From contig OZ020489.1 of the NCBI GenBank assembly GCA_963971405.1, positions 13,578,001-13,642,000 on the forward strand: a stretch of 64,000 nt of DNA, written 5' to 3'. The stretch comes from Psococerastis gibbosa. Its lineage: Eukaryota > Arthropoda > Insecta > Psocodea > Psocidae. Positions 51,060-61,760 of this stretch are shown here, piece by piece. The notes beneath the pieces are model-generated. The model searched no databases. It was not told where the DNA came from and saw only the letters and a list, made by a program, of their open reading frames with translations. The position numbers and the translations under genes are program-made. Every line of letters begins with the position of its first letter. Position 1 is the stretch's first letter.

Positions 51060-51345
51060 GGTTAATTGTAATAGGTTAATTGTAAGAGTGGGCGAAAAGC
51101 CCAAAATTCGCCCATTTTTTTTTTTTTTTTTTTAAATAAAAGATGATCGCATACCAACAATTTAAAGAATGTATCCCATTGACCTCTTCAGTCGCCTCTG
51201 TGGGTTAGTACCCGTGTTGAGTTACGACACGTCTCCGATCGCATGGCCTGTAAAGACTCGCACAAGTGCAATCACGTTACCACCTGGCCATCGAAGTCGA
51301 TATATATGGAAAATAAAGACAATTTTCTTTCTTTCAATCATTAAT
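51060..51345 (+). repeat. retroelement 3'-end repeat with internal poly-T
   Basis: gagtgggcgaaaagcccaaa and attcgcccat, then poly-T (about 51114-51133), a body with ctccgatcgcatggc, then tatatggaaaataaagacaa and ttttctttctttc. Parts recur at 23056-23130, 59540-59615, 59745-59935 and 63592-63655. Confidence 0.5.
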
Positions 51346-51813
51346 TTGGATTAAAAAGGGTGAATTGCCATTATCGTAGATAAAACTAGTCACATGTCAT
51401 GCCACGTCACAAGTCATGCCATGTCACATGCCAGTCGCATCCTATCCTATCTCTCTACGACCAATGTTAACTGAGTTAAGTTATGAATTTTTCAAGTTTT
51501 TTATTTTGATCGGCCACCATCTTGAAACATATAATAGCGGATCATGCTGGTTAACGAACTTGATCAAGATATTTGTATGATACACTTTTGTGCCATGTTT
51601 CATCAAAATCGGATAATATTTTCGGAAGTTAGTGTTACCTGAAATTGAGGTACGGGTACATACGTATATACAATTAATATACAAGCATAAAATTTGGAAC
51701 TGGGGAACTGGGGGGGGGGTGGTTTATGATTTTTAGGGAGTCATGACATTAAAAGTTGTGATTTTAGGCCCGGTACACACTGACGATTTGAGCAGTGTTA
51801 GCGTTCTTTGACA
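51346..51813. other. no recognised gene; G-run near 51710-51719
   Basis: Direct repeats catgtcatgccacgtcac and catgccatgtcacatgcc lie near 51394-51432. A 67-codon minus frame has no motif. Confidence 0.4.
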
Positions 51814-51992
51814 CAAGGCCATACCCAAGGGGGGTTCATGGGGGCTCAACCCCCCCCCCCCCCCCCGAAATGAAATGGCTTTACACTAGATAGAATCGGA
51901 TTTTGAGAGGAAAAATAGAAACTACTATGTAATATCCAATAAAATTTCTGAACCCCCCCCCCCCCCGAAAAAAAATCCTGGCTACGGCCTTG
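51814..51992. mobile_element. hAT-type MITE, copy 5, 8-bp duplication CTTTGACA
   Basis: Ends CAAGGCCATACCCAAG and ctggctacggccttg, two long C runs, interior like copy 4. CTTTGACA repeats exactly at 51806-51813 and 51993-52000. Confidence 0.92.
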
Positions 51993-52000
51993 CTTTGACA

Positions 52001-52442
52001 TATAATATATTTAATTACACATAAACATACTGTATATACTTATGCTTGACATGACAAAACAAAATCAAAACTGATATTAATTTGAAGTCAGCATCATCAA
52101 AAGTCAAACCAAACCATAAAAAGCGCTTATATTATTATGACATGCGCCTATAAAAGCGCTGCCCCCTCTTAAAACTTGTTAAAGTGCAATTAATCAGGTC
52201 TGTCACTGTTGATAATTTCGCTGGATTGCCAGATAAAAACGCAGACATGACACATTTTATGACGCGTATGCACAGCTTTGATAAGCCCCCAAATCATCAC
52301 TCAGCTATTTCGGAAAATTCATTGAAGCTTTTCAAAATAATATGTGCCCCGTATTTTCATATTTATATGGGAAATAAAGTTAAACCGCGCCCATACGCAT
52401 TTATCACTAAAACACCCTCGCTATTATTTGTCTGATAAGTAC
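52001..52442. other. no recognised gene
   Basis: An 83-codon frame (52184-52435) has no family motif. Confidence 0.4.
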
Positions 52443-52615
52443 TACTACCGTGCCCAGGGGGGGGGGGGGTTGTCCAAGGGGTCCAGATCACCTCCGAAAT
52501 AAAAGGACTTTACACTGAATAGAATGGACTATAAATAATGAAATACGTAAATTTTTTTAATTTTAAATCACTTTTTTTACACCCCCCCCCCAACAAAAAC
52601 CTGGGCGCGGCCTTG
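52443..52615. mobile_element. hAT-type MITE, copy 6, decayed left end
   Basis: The left end tactaccgtgcccagggg is a mutated CAAGGCCGTGCCCAGG, and the right end is cctgggcgcggccttg. The flanks TAAGTAC and TAAGTAG are nearly identical, consistent with an old 8-bp duplication. Confidence 0.7.
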
Positions 52616-53204
52616 TAAGTAGGTACTGATGGATGTTTATTTAGCTACCGCAATATTGTAATGTTTGGGGCTAATAGATACAGAAACCTAGTTGCTGCTG
52701 ACGGTTAAGAAACGGAAACTAAGGCTAGTGGTGATGAAAGAACAAAAATCGCATGTTAATTTTTCCATGGGAAACCTGAGGCAACTGGTTTGGCAAGAGC
52801 ACGACTTTGACGACTTCCCCTTTCAGAGCACCCCTGCTACAAAAATTGATGAGGAGTTTGTTGACTAACTTTAGAAATTATCGTAGTTAAAATTAACAGC
52901 ATAACTTGTATGGAACGTTTAAAGCATATACTCATGATAGCACAAAGTTGTTATTTGATTAACTCCGTTGAGTCTTGGCCACCCCCCCCCCCCCACAAAT
53001 TTAACATCTGAATAAGTGCCTGCCCAAAGTTCGAGAAACTGTCAATTTCCCAATTTGCGTAGGAGAGTGAGGGGGCAGACCGAGACAGAGGTTGTCAGCG
53101 GCAGCGTAAGGTACCCTCATCAGCAGGTTTTGTCAACAGCAACTTCAAGTATTTCACTCGTGCACCCCTGGTAATGCTGTTAAACTTGAGACCCTTCTAA
53201 GGGT
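52616..53204. other. no gene; repeat fragment near 52775-52860, C-run near 52981-52994
   Basis: gcaagagcacgactttgacg and ttcccctttcagagcacccc are the complement of part of the 9745-9870 repeat. Confidence 0.4.
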
Positions 53205-53380
53205 GGGTCCCACCATGGAATATGGATGGATACAGGGTAGATGCCTCCTCCCCCCCCCCCTATTTAGTAAATCTATTTTAATTTAATTTTTTACGTTCTA
53301 ATTTAATCTATGTTCTATTTTGTTTCCCCACAACTACTCCTCCCTCCTCAAAAATGGGCTGGATCCGTCCCTGGGTCCTA
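53205..53380. mobile_element. hAT-like poly-C MITE, subfamily B
   Basis: It ends gggctggatccgtccctg and has tatttagtaaatctatttta, which matches the complement of the 5143-5308 interior. TGGGTCC is repeated at 53204-53210 and 53372-53378, but the exact left terminus is uncertain. Confidence 0.5.
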
Positions 53381-53399
53381 TGAGAGTTTGAATAGCCTG

Positions 53400-53500
53400 G
53401 GTGAGGGACACTGCTGTATGGATTCGAATGCATGGATGGCGGTGCCGTGCAGTGTGCCTTACCGAGACTTTAAACTTTCAAGCTATCGTGTGAGCCACCT
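53400..53500 (-). repeat. possible tRNA-like SINE head
   Basis: On the minus strand ggtggctcacacgatagctt could be an A-box region, and gcattcgaatccatac a B box. The spacing would need a long variable arm. Only one copy was noticed. Confidence 0.2.
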
Positions 53501-53510
53501 TGATTGATAA

Positions 53511-53905
53511 GGCGCAGATTCCACCGACCGGCTAGGGCTAAATACAAAAACGGTGACGTGGTAGTAGACATTCAAGACTTAGGCGGGGTTTCCACCGACC
53601 TCGCATTGCAGAATGCAAATGACATTGACGGAAATGTTTGTTTTTCTCTATGCCATAGTTAAAATTGATCAATGATCATGCAGTAAAATCACAAACAAAC
53701 AAACTAAAATTAAAAAATGGCGTCATGGGATATGTTAAGTACAAACATTTTAATAGATTTCTATAGAAAGAAAAATTCAAATTTCCGTCAATGTCATTTG
53801 CATTCTGCTATGCGAGGTCGGTGGAAACCCCACCTAAGTCTTGAATGTCTGCTACCACGTCACCGTTTTTGTATTTAGCCTTAGCCGGTCGGTTGAATTG
53901 GCGCC
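53511..53905. mobile_element. Harbinger-like MITE, copy 7
   Basis: 395 bp, start GGCGCAGATTCCACCGACC, end mutated to gtcggttgaattggcgcc. Flanks TAA (53508-53510) and TAT (53906-53908). Core orientation is as in copies 1-3 and 5. Confidence 0.88.
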
Positions 53906-54897
53906 TATGACCATACCCAGGAATTTTAAGAAGGGGTACAGTAGTACAGTAGAATCCGTTTATTATGACATCGAAGGGAATTGACAGAATTGAACTGAAT
54001 AAGCAGATGTCAATGAAAGCCAAACTTCCTTGTGTAATTACGTCATATTAGGCGGTTGGTCAATGTAGGCGGAGTCATAATAAACTGATTCTACTGTATA
54101 ATACTGGGATAAAATGTAGTAAAATTATAGTCTACACATGCAACTTCGAAGTTTAATTAACTACAATATGTAATTAGTTACTACCATAAATTAAACTGCA
54201 TCAAAAATCTGAAGAAAACTTCTTATACCGTACTTTATGGAGTCTCATTTATAGTGTCTCATTAATGTTAATATAATATAATTATATTAATAAGAAGGAA
54301 ATTTCTCCTAAGCAACGATATCTCACTATTGGCATTATGATTAATATTCTTGTGAAATCTGAAATTTTATGTACAGAGAAATGGACAATGTGTTGACCAT
54401 CTCTTTCTTGAACACCAATTCCACTTGTGGAGTAAACTTCGGGGTGTACCTGGCTAAAGGTATCTACAAAAACTTCCGTAAACAGACACCTATTAAATTG
54501 CTGAAGCGTAAATTCTTTAGAAAATAAAAGGAAGCCCAAGAATGTTGGCAAAAGGGACGAACAAGGAGAGAATCAGATTCACAGAACAGTGGGAAAGTCG
54601 TTCGATGGGGCTTAAATGAGATCATTAAAAGCGAAAAGAGGTGGGAGGGGTTAAAGAAATTCCTGGATTATTCATTTTTCGAATGAAGTTTGCCCATAGG
54701 AGTTTCATTCAGTGGGAATTCTATGGAAGACCTTTCACGTGCGGATTGCAACCTATATGTCCTACATAAAATTACGGCAGATAAGGAATATAATAATTCT
54801 GGTGAATATGCATTATTTCGTTTGTGATATTACATCGATATTTTCAGTTAGGTTTAAAAAGATGTCTACATTATCAGTTAAACTGGAGATAAACCAG
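53906..54897. other. no recognised gene
   Basis: Minus frames of 71-89 codons and a plus frame of 62 codons show no motif. Confidence 0.4.
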
Positions 54898-55085
54898 TAG
54901 AATCCGGGATGATATGCCGTCGATCTAAAAAAGTACTTCCAAATGTTTCAGCGTTCGACACCTTTAGTGGAACAGATTTCTAGAATTGTGTCTCGGAGGC
55001 TTCACAGCAACTACTGCTTGGGCAAAGGGATGTATACTGATATTTATACCAAGTTGACGAGTGGTGGGGGGTGAAAGTCTTTGTA
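54898..55085 (-). mobile_element. Penelope-like inverted-repeat family, copy 4 (one arm)
   Basis: gtagaatccgggatgatatg, aaaagtacttccaaatgttt, cgacacctttagtggaacag and gtgtctcggaggcttcac follow the family order. A deletion has removed the stem region. Confidence 0.5.
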
Positions 55086-55194
55086 ATTATATTAAACTGG
55101 AGATACTAAATTGCATTATATTGGGTAGAAGTATAGCCTACCCAATTGTAAATGAAAATATTACTTATGTTTCGTCGTCTCTTGCCTTTCCTAT

Positions 55195-55410
55195 TTATAC
55201 GTTAGTGTAATAACAATAGTCTTCTTCTGCTTTTCTAGCCGCAATCTATCAATTGGCTAACAACAAATCTTTCCATGTACTTCTCCATTCTTCTCTGTCC
55301 TGTTCCATGTAGGTTCCGGGTCTCGTATCTTGCTTGATGTCTTTCTTGTACGTCTGCCTTGGCAGTGGGGCTCTCTACTGAGTCTCTCATGTCTTAACAT
55401 GCACCCCATC
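55195..55410 (-). pseudogene. probable LINE ORF2 C-terminal relic (RTE-like)
   Basis: The minus frame around 55370-55262 reads PRQTYKKDIKQDTRP and then QDREEWRSTWKDLLLAN with a stop. A D-R-x-x-W-R ending after a basic P-x-x-T-x-K-x-D stretch is typical of RTE-type ORF2 C-termini. The rest of the element is gone. Confidence 0.5.
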
Positions 55411-55499
55411 GACTTTGTAATTGGATGTAAACCGCACAGTGTTTTCTAATTGGTCGAACTACGAGTTGCTGAAAGTCGGGTACATATTGATGAAAAGCA

Positions 55500-55622
55500 C
55501 TGTGCCAAGCCCAGGTTTTGTATATCCTCTAATTTCGGTTATAACGAGGAGGTTACTTCTTCAACCAAAGTTATTTAAAATTAAAATTAATGTCAGTGTT
55601 ATATAATATATACCATATAATA
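55500..55622 (+). repeat. tRNA-derived SINE-Q, body without head
   Basis: caagcccaggttttgtatat, then cctctaatttcggttataac, gaggaggtt and caaccaaagtta match 21490-21610. It lies 160 bp before the complete tRNA-like head at 55782. Confidence 0.65.
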
Positions 55623-55781
55623 CTGAAAAATAATGTGTAAAGCATTGCCTTTATGGCATTACGATAAGTAAGCTCACAAACTTGTTCGGTTAGATGGTTG
55701 TGTAGCTGTGCTAACATTATGAATCATGTCAATACGAGCATATAGGCTATGTAGAGGTTATACATCAACTTGTTCTTGTCG

Positions 55782-55885
55782 GGGCTTGTGATCCAGCGGT
55801 GAAGACAACGCCCCGGCTAGGCGTAGATCGTGGGTTCGAATCCCGCCAAGCCCAGTGTTTCTATATATCCTCTAATTTCAGTTAA
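55782..55885 (+). repeat. tRNA-derived SINE-Q with near-complete tRNA fold (Ala GGC-like)
   Basis: Bases 55782-55854 (73 nt) fold with a 7-bp acceptor stem (GGGCTTG/CAAGCCC), a 5-bp anticodon stem (ACGCC/GGCGT) around loop CCGGCTA, and a 5-bp T stem around TTCGAAT. The D stem does not pair, and position 33 is C instead of T, so a working tRNA is unlikely. The next 30 bases (gtgtttctatatatcctcta) are the SINE body also seen at 21490 and 55500. Confidence 0.7.
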
Positions 55886-57107
55886 GCACTACGTTTCCAC
55901 AGCTATAGCCAATGACTTGTTAGGGCTATGAACGCGCCCGAATACCTTCAAAAATTGAGCACGAAAATTCCAGGTTTTGAAAACGATATCCCATGATTTC
56001 AATACAAAAGATCAATATTTACATAATGTGAATATCCCGAGCAAACCACTCGAATATGCACAATACGCATATTTCTATCCCCCGGGACGAATCGCTGAGG
56101 GTTTCATATCTTCAAAGAGATGAAGAGACAGCAAATCAAAATAGGATTTCGAAATGTATTGTATTGACGATTCACTGGGACCAATCTGTATGGCACGGCA
56201 GCGATATAGACTTTAACAATAGCTTATTGTATTGGACAGAACTCAGAGAAGCACTGCCCGTATAGCGTGAAATTCGTTATCATACTAAAGCAGTGAAGGT
56301 TTCAGAGGGGGCCCACGGTGCGCGAGGAGGCCTCGGGTTTAAAAAAGAAAAGACCCCTCCCCACGAGAGATACCATCACAAAATGTAATTTATAGTGTTT
56401 TGTTTTGAGGAGGACTTTCGTCAAACTGGAGCTAGGGCAGTGGTTTAGCTGCCCAAAGGCTCTCTGCTGGAGCCAGGGGTTCATGATCGCTGCAGGGGCG
56501 GGCACAAGGGGGGGGGTGTCATAGGGGTCATGACCCCCCCCCCAAATTTTATTGGTAATTGAAAAAACAATACACATAACATCTTATTCAGGATTTTATT
56601 AAGTTCTGGTTCTGGCAGCCCTGGTGATGACCCCCCCCCCCCAAAATATCGTTGGGCTATCATATGGAATACCACAGAGTATGAGTTTACTTGGTGCTTG
56701 GTATTTGGTACTTTATATAGTAGATCTTACTTGATATTGAAGTGAAGAAGCAGTAGCCAGATAAGACTTTTGCGAGCAGCACAAGATTCATGGATGCCAT
56801 AGTCGTTAGGTGAGTGCCATGCCCTCGTCTTCTTTCTAAAACAACAGAAACAATTATTGTAACGTTTGTTTATTGTGAATGACAATGAAACAAAATTCAC
56901 GGATGGTTCAAACCAGCGAGGTAAGTCGAGGTAAGTCGATTTAAGAATTTTCAATATTTTGAAAAATAAATTTGATTGAGTTCTGAATGGTGCAAATAAT
57001 ATCAGTAATGAACCAATGTGACGTTGCGTCGATGAGATTTTAAACTTGTATGGTACATTCGTACTGTGGAAGTAAAAAATAATAATAATTAAGACTCTGT
57101 TGCATTA
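55886..57107. other. no recognised gene; poly-G/C pair at 56508-56541 and 56630-56642
   Basis: Two C/G-run blocks with gtcatgaccccccc and gatgaccccccc may be a decayed hAT-like element, but ends and duplications were not found. Confidence 0.4.
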
Positions 57108-57174
57108 GGCGCATATTCCACCTACGTCAATACCACATTTACTATTGAGTATTGACGTATGCGGAATAAGCGCC
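57108..57174. mobile_element. 67-bp Harbinger-like mini-MITE, TTA duplication
   Basis: The ends GGCGCATATTCCACCTACGT and acgtatgcggaataagcgcc are 26-bp inverted repeats with few mismatches. TTA is at 57105-57107 and 57175-57177. Its GGCGC..ATTCCACC start is like the 384-bp family. Confidence 0.75.
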
Positions 57175-57374
57175 TTATTACTTGGGAAACCGTGGAAATA
57201 ATAATTATAATAATAATAATTGTGTATTGACCAAATATTTGACAAATACCTTTAAGATAAAATAAATAAATTTTCCGATAGTGCATCATTGACGGCGATG
57301 AGCATAAGCCCATAAAGAAAGATCTACTCCTACCACTTGTTTTTTTGTTTCTATTGGCATTGCCGTGAATATGG

Positions 57375-58236
57375 AAAGAACCGGTCCGGTTACTCGAACA
57401 TGCTTTCCAATTTCTACATTAGTAGATGGAGGAAATGAGTAATTTCATGGTAAATAATTTTCCTATTGTTACATTTTGGATATGTCGGGGGGGGGGGGGG
57501 GGGGGTTGACCACCTGACGTCACTGGAGGTGAGATAAATTCCAGATAGGTCAGACCAACACATTACCACACAGCAATAATGGCAGGACACGCAATGCATT
57601 TGAGCGCGAATTTTCAACCATTTTTTCAAAAAATAATTTTTTGCACAAAACGAAATAGTTTTTTGGGAAAGCAACCTGTCCGGTTTCGTTACTCAATTTA
57701 ACACCTAAAACATGCCTGAAAGTAGAATTCATCGATAGAAAGGTTTCGCAGAAAAATTATTTTTCAGTCATTTTTCATTAAACCCCCAGAAGCAAACTAT
57801 CAAGGGGCAAGCGACCCCCCGCATTTTGTTAATATCAATAACGACTACAACATATGTGAATTTAAAAGAAATCAATGGAGCAGTTTTTGAGAAATAATTT
57901 TTTTGAAAATAAAACCCCCCTAAATTTAATTGGCCCAAAATAAAAATAACAAGTCTCGAGGCATGACTTTTGTGAACCTACAAACAAAATTTAATCAAAA
58001 TAGGCCGAGTAGTTTGCCCGGAAATAGATGAACAGACAGACAGACAGACAGACATACAGACAGATATACAGACAGACAGATCGACAGACAGAGCGACATA
58101 CAGACATTTCGTAAAAAACACTTTTTTGGGTTCCTGGGACCTCAAAACGTGTAAATCCGTTGAAATATCGGAATCGAAAATTTCGACCATCACAAAGCTT
58201 TCCTTATAGGCTACTACGTATAAATTGGAAGGCAAA
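57375..58236 (+). mobile_element. (GACA)n element, copy G2, near full length
   Basis: Starts aaagaaccggtccggttact, has a 19-G run (57487-57505), the core pieces caacctgtccggtttcgtta and agaattcatcgatagaaagg, a long imperfect (GACA)n at 58029-58107, and ends ttggaaggcaaaaa. Confidence 0.8.
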
Positions 58237-58440
58237 AAACAACCTGAATTCAACATTCCGCCGAGCCTGGTTGGATACAAGCCGTTAAGTAAACCTTATA
58301 ATCTATATAATGACCTCAATGGGTACCATAGCTTCACCATAAGGTTCACATATACAGTATATATATACTGTCACATTAAAATAGGAAAGCAATAATTACT
58401 ACGTCTATTTCATTGTCAGTGTAGGATCTTCAAGCGCATA

Positions 58441-58711
58441 GGCGGGTATTCCAACGGCGATTTTACTTCAAATTTGATTTTGTCATTGACGTTTGTGTTG
58501 TTTTAAGGAGACTATTATGTAGATACTTAACTTATGTATTATAAATTAATTTATAATATGGTAGAGACTTATTAATGATGTCTGCTACCATATTATAACT
58601 TAATTTATAATAGATAAGTTAAGTATCTACATAATAGTCTCATTTAAAAAAAAAAAAAAGGTCAATGGCAAAATCAAATTTGAAGTAAAATCGACCAGTG
58701 GAATAGCCGCC
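58441..58711. mobile_element. perfectly folding MITE, ATA duplication, 271 bp
   Basis: Outer arms GGCGGGTATTCCAACGGCGA and its partner (ggaatagccgcc) flank inner arms with gagactattatgtagatact and agtatctacataatagtctc, then atatggtag and ctaccatat at the centre. ATA lies on both sides (58438-58440, 58712-58714). The end piece alone occurs at 17009-17051. Confidence 0.8.
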
Positions 58712-58804
58712 ATAGATAGAAATACTAGAAAATCATCAAGGCAGAGGTTAAGCAGAAAATGAGCGCATGGCGCTATATTTTTGAGTGCACACTAAATTTA
58801 TCTT

Positions 58805-59000
58805 GACATGTAGAGTAGTGGTACAGACTCCGACATTCACCCGAAAGGTTGTTGGTTCGAGTCCCACACTCACTACATTTTCTGGCCATGCTTTGGAGGA
58901 CATGTGAAGCAGGTGGTCACGGGTCTTTCTAGTTGAGTGTAAGAGAGGGCTTTATAGCCGCTAGGTTGGCTTAGTAATGGAACCAAAAGTCAATATTAAT
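58805..59000 (+). repeat. SINE-T (tRNA-derived), best copy
   Basis: gacatgtagagtagtggtac, ggttcgagtcccac at 58854-58867 (intact B box), gtcacgggtctttctagttg, agtgtaagagagggctttat, ggttggcttagtaatggaac. The preceding base context shows no clear duplication. Confidence 0.78.
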
Positions 59001-59539
59001 TTAATAATTTATTTATTTACGTTCCCCTGCGCTGAATATGCCTATCAGCACCATTATGGTGGAAACGAAATCTAACAAGGCAGAAGAGAACTCGCCAAAA
59101 TGTCAACCTTCTGATGGCAAGGTTAAATTTCACAGGAGCCCTTTTACATTAAGAAGGGAAAGCCGTACAAAAGGATAATCCCGGTATTGATGGTGCGACT
59201 TATTTTTTCAAAAGATCACGTAATACCAACACTTAGCTTATGCACTTCAATCTCTAATATGAAGTAGTAACTACTGAAGTCGACTCTTTTCTGGACACGT
59301 TCTTTAAGATGCGAGAATTAACTCAAGCGCGTTCTATGGACCATATCTTACACAATGGACAATATCTAGAAATAGAATATTGTGTATTCTACAAATGTAG
59401 ACAAAATTTCATTTTTGTCATTTTTATTTTCATTACAATTTAATAATTATAATAAATGTATAATAATAAAATAATAATAAAATGGACAAGTTAGCAATGT
59501 AGTTTTTTAATTAATTAATGAAAACAGAGCTTTTGATGG
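59001..59539. other. no recognised gene
   Basis: AT-rich, with an AAT microsatellite near 59442-59482. Confidence 0.4.
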
Positions 59540-59935
59540 ACTAATCGTAGAGTGTGCCGAAAGGCCAAAAATTCGTTGATATGGAAATTAAAGACAATTT
59601 CCTTTCTTTCCTTCAAATAAAGTTCATGGTGAACACGGAAACAAACCAATTAAAAAAAAAAATTCCTTACATGCTTAGCATAGAACATTAAAGACAAAAT
59701 CAAAAGCCAAAACTAAATCCCTAATACGTACAAAACTGTACTTTCCCCCCCCCCCTCCTCCTCCCTTTAAAAGGCTATTCGCATGCAAACAATTTAATGG
59801 ATGTATTCGATTGACCAGTCGCCTCAATGAGTAATTAAATACTTGTCTTGTTCTGAGTCTCCGATCATATGGCGCGTAGAGACTCATACAAGTACCTACA
59901 AGCACGCTACCACCTTGTCACCGGTGACGACACTA
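59540..59935 (+). repeat. two pieces of the 51060-51345 repeat
   Basis: gagtgtgccgaaaggccaaa and atatggaaattaaagacaat (59549-59600) match its ends. aaacaatttaatggatgtat, tgagtctccgatcatatggc and gtagagactcatacaagt (59787-59900) match its middle. The order differs from 51060-51345. Confidence 0.45.
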
Positions 59936-60009
59936 AACGACCTACTGTATTTGACTTTTGCTGGCATTACCTTTTTAGATGTCAAATACTAAAAACTGAA
60001 TCCGGTGAT

Positions 60010-60038
60010 ATTCTTCTTCTTCTTCTTCTTCTTCTTCA
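60010..60038. repeat. (TTC)n microsatellite
   Basis: About nine TTC triplets. Confidence 0.85.
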
Positions 60039-60250
60039 AGTTACAGCCGGCTGGCTGCTTGGTAGCAACATGTACGGCATCGACGCCTCCACTCCTCTTA
60101 ATCCCCCAGCAGATACTCTTTTCGTGGGCGGTTGACTCCTTCTATTGCTCCCTCTATGACGCAGCTTGCAAAGTTCTCTTGTCGAAGCAAATGTCCAATC
60201 CAGTGAGCTCTTCTTTTATATACTTATCGATGCAACCAGAGTTTTTCTTT
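60039..60250 (-). pseudogene. LINE ORF2 C-terminal relic (RTE-like)
   Basis: The minus frame from about 60210 reads AHWIGHLLRQENFASCVIEG, then the sense continues VNRPRKEY after a frameshift-free stretch of few codons. RWxGHvlR followed by an RPR-K motif is the signature of RTE/BovB-type ORF2 C-termini. The other regions are lost. Confidence 0.6.
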
Positions 60251-60334
60251 CGCTTACTCTGGTTAGAGCGTCCTCATTTGTGTTATAAGTGAAGTGAATA
60301 GTTAATTGTTTACGCATGTATGCCTCCCCCCCTC

Positions 60335-60425
60335 CTTGGTACGGACTTGTCGCGTCGTGTACGCAACGCAGGTCAGGTTGTATACCGTACCTTGTTCCTG
60401 AAAGCTAAGGAAGGACAAGGACGAC
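60335..60425 (+). repeat. short repeat (cttgttcctgaaagctaag), copy 1
   Basis: acttgtcgcg, gcaggtcaggttgtata, ccttgttcctgaaagctaag and gaaggacaagg recur at 63865-63945. The outer CCTTGTC and GACAAGG pieces are inverted. Confidence 0.55.
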
Positions 60426-61760
60426 ACCTTAACAACGATTTTATTCTTTAGCTTGCCTACTGTTGTGTTTGTCGTGTTGTTGATGGCGTAATGGCGCCAG
60501 CCGAAACCGGTCGTATATTTGATAATTACAACGTACGTAAGTGACGTGACGTTTTACAAAGTTTATAAGGAGACTGTAATGTAAACTAAAATCAAATATA
60601 ACCTCCAGTTTCATTATAAAATCCTTGGCAGGGGGCAGGGGGGGAGGGGTCACGGAGGTCATGAACCCCCCATGAAAAGAGCGGCAAAATGACAATTTTG
60701 TTTTTTTAAATAAACATGAAACATGAAAAGTGTTTTTTTTTTAATACATCTTTAAATGGTTTCGTTTCGTTCTATATGTACCAAACAGAACTGTACGGAA
60801 AAACAATCAGTTACTTACTGTAAATCAAATATCGTGTTGTTTTTATTCTAAGTTTATACCTGAGGCGGCAGCTGTGTCCGCCACTGATCTTGGTTGCCAG
60901 TATTTCAATATAGCCTGTATGTGTGTGTGTAACCTCCCCCTTTAAAACCCAAAGAAATAGAGGCTGTCACTTAAAAGCAGTTTAGTATTTGCTCCACTAA
61001 GTACCGAAGCTACATTATTCTCCAAAATTAAACTGAAATATACAGACGGAAACGATCGACGATATAAATGAAATTTTGATGAAAGTATTAAGAGGAAAAT
61101 AAGATAGCTATCAAAGGTTATAACGCCACAGTGGTTTAATTTTCATTGCCAAGGGGATAAAATGAAAAATTAATTTTGTGGCGCCCTATAATTGAACCCC
61201 CAATTAATTTATGATGTGTTACGATTTTCCATGTAATATAGCACAGTGAGAAAACTTTGATATGAGTTTGCAATCAATGTTGGCAATATGTTGCTTAATT
61301 AAGTGGTTCTTTATAATTGAGTGGCATATACTGTAACAACCTTAATGTTTATATAATTAATTATAACAAATATTTCCCACTCAGTATTAATATTGCGTCT
61401 TTGAAGTCACTCATGAAACTACGGTATAATTTCATGGGCGTCCTTTTTCTTTTTTTGCAATAGTATAGCTATCCATTTGAGGCCCACATGTTATTGTTAT
61501 TGAATTGAATTTAGTCTAGTATGCGGTATGTTCCCTCACCAAACACATTCTTAGGAACATTTGGGGTTGGGAATTGTTGATTTGTATCCTGTACTTTGAG
61601 ATAGAATTAAATACATTTCCAGTCGATAGTACAATACTCGTATGAAATAAATGTTGTAAAATTATAGCCTTGTATTCAACGTCTAATTAGAAATAACTTA
61701 AGGCCCGATCCGACGACTAATATCGTACTTACAATTTAAGTGAAGCTTATCTTTTTATTA
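60426..61760. other. no recognised gene; poly-G block near 60630-60655
   Basis: A hAT-like fragment (atccttggcagggggcaggg and aaccccccatg) lies at 60618-60676. Otherwise AT-rich without motif. Confidence 0.4.

Noticed and set aside
55782-55854. functional tRNA-Ala gene
   Set aside because: The D stem does not pair, base 33 is C, no T-run terminator follows directly, and the body repeats elsewhere, so it is a SINE head.
58441-58711. microRNA precursor
   Set aside because: The hairpin is far longer than a microRNA precursor and has a MITE-type ATA duplication.
59869-60135. 88-codon plus-strand frame
   Set aside because: It covers a repeat piece, a TTC microsatellite and the antisense of an RTE relic.
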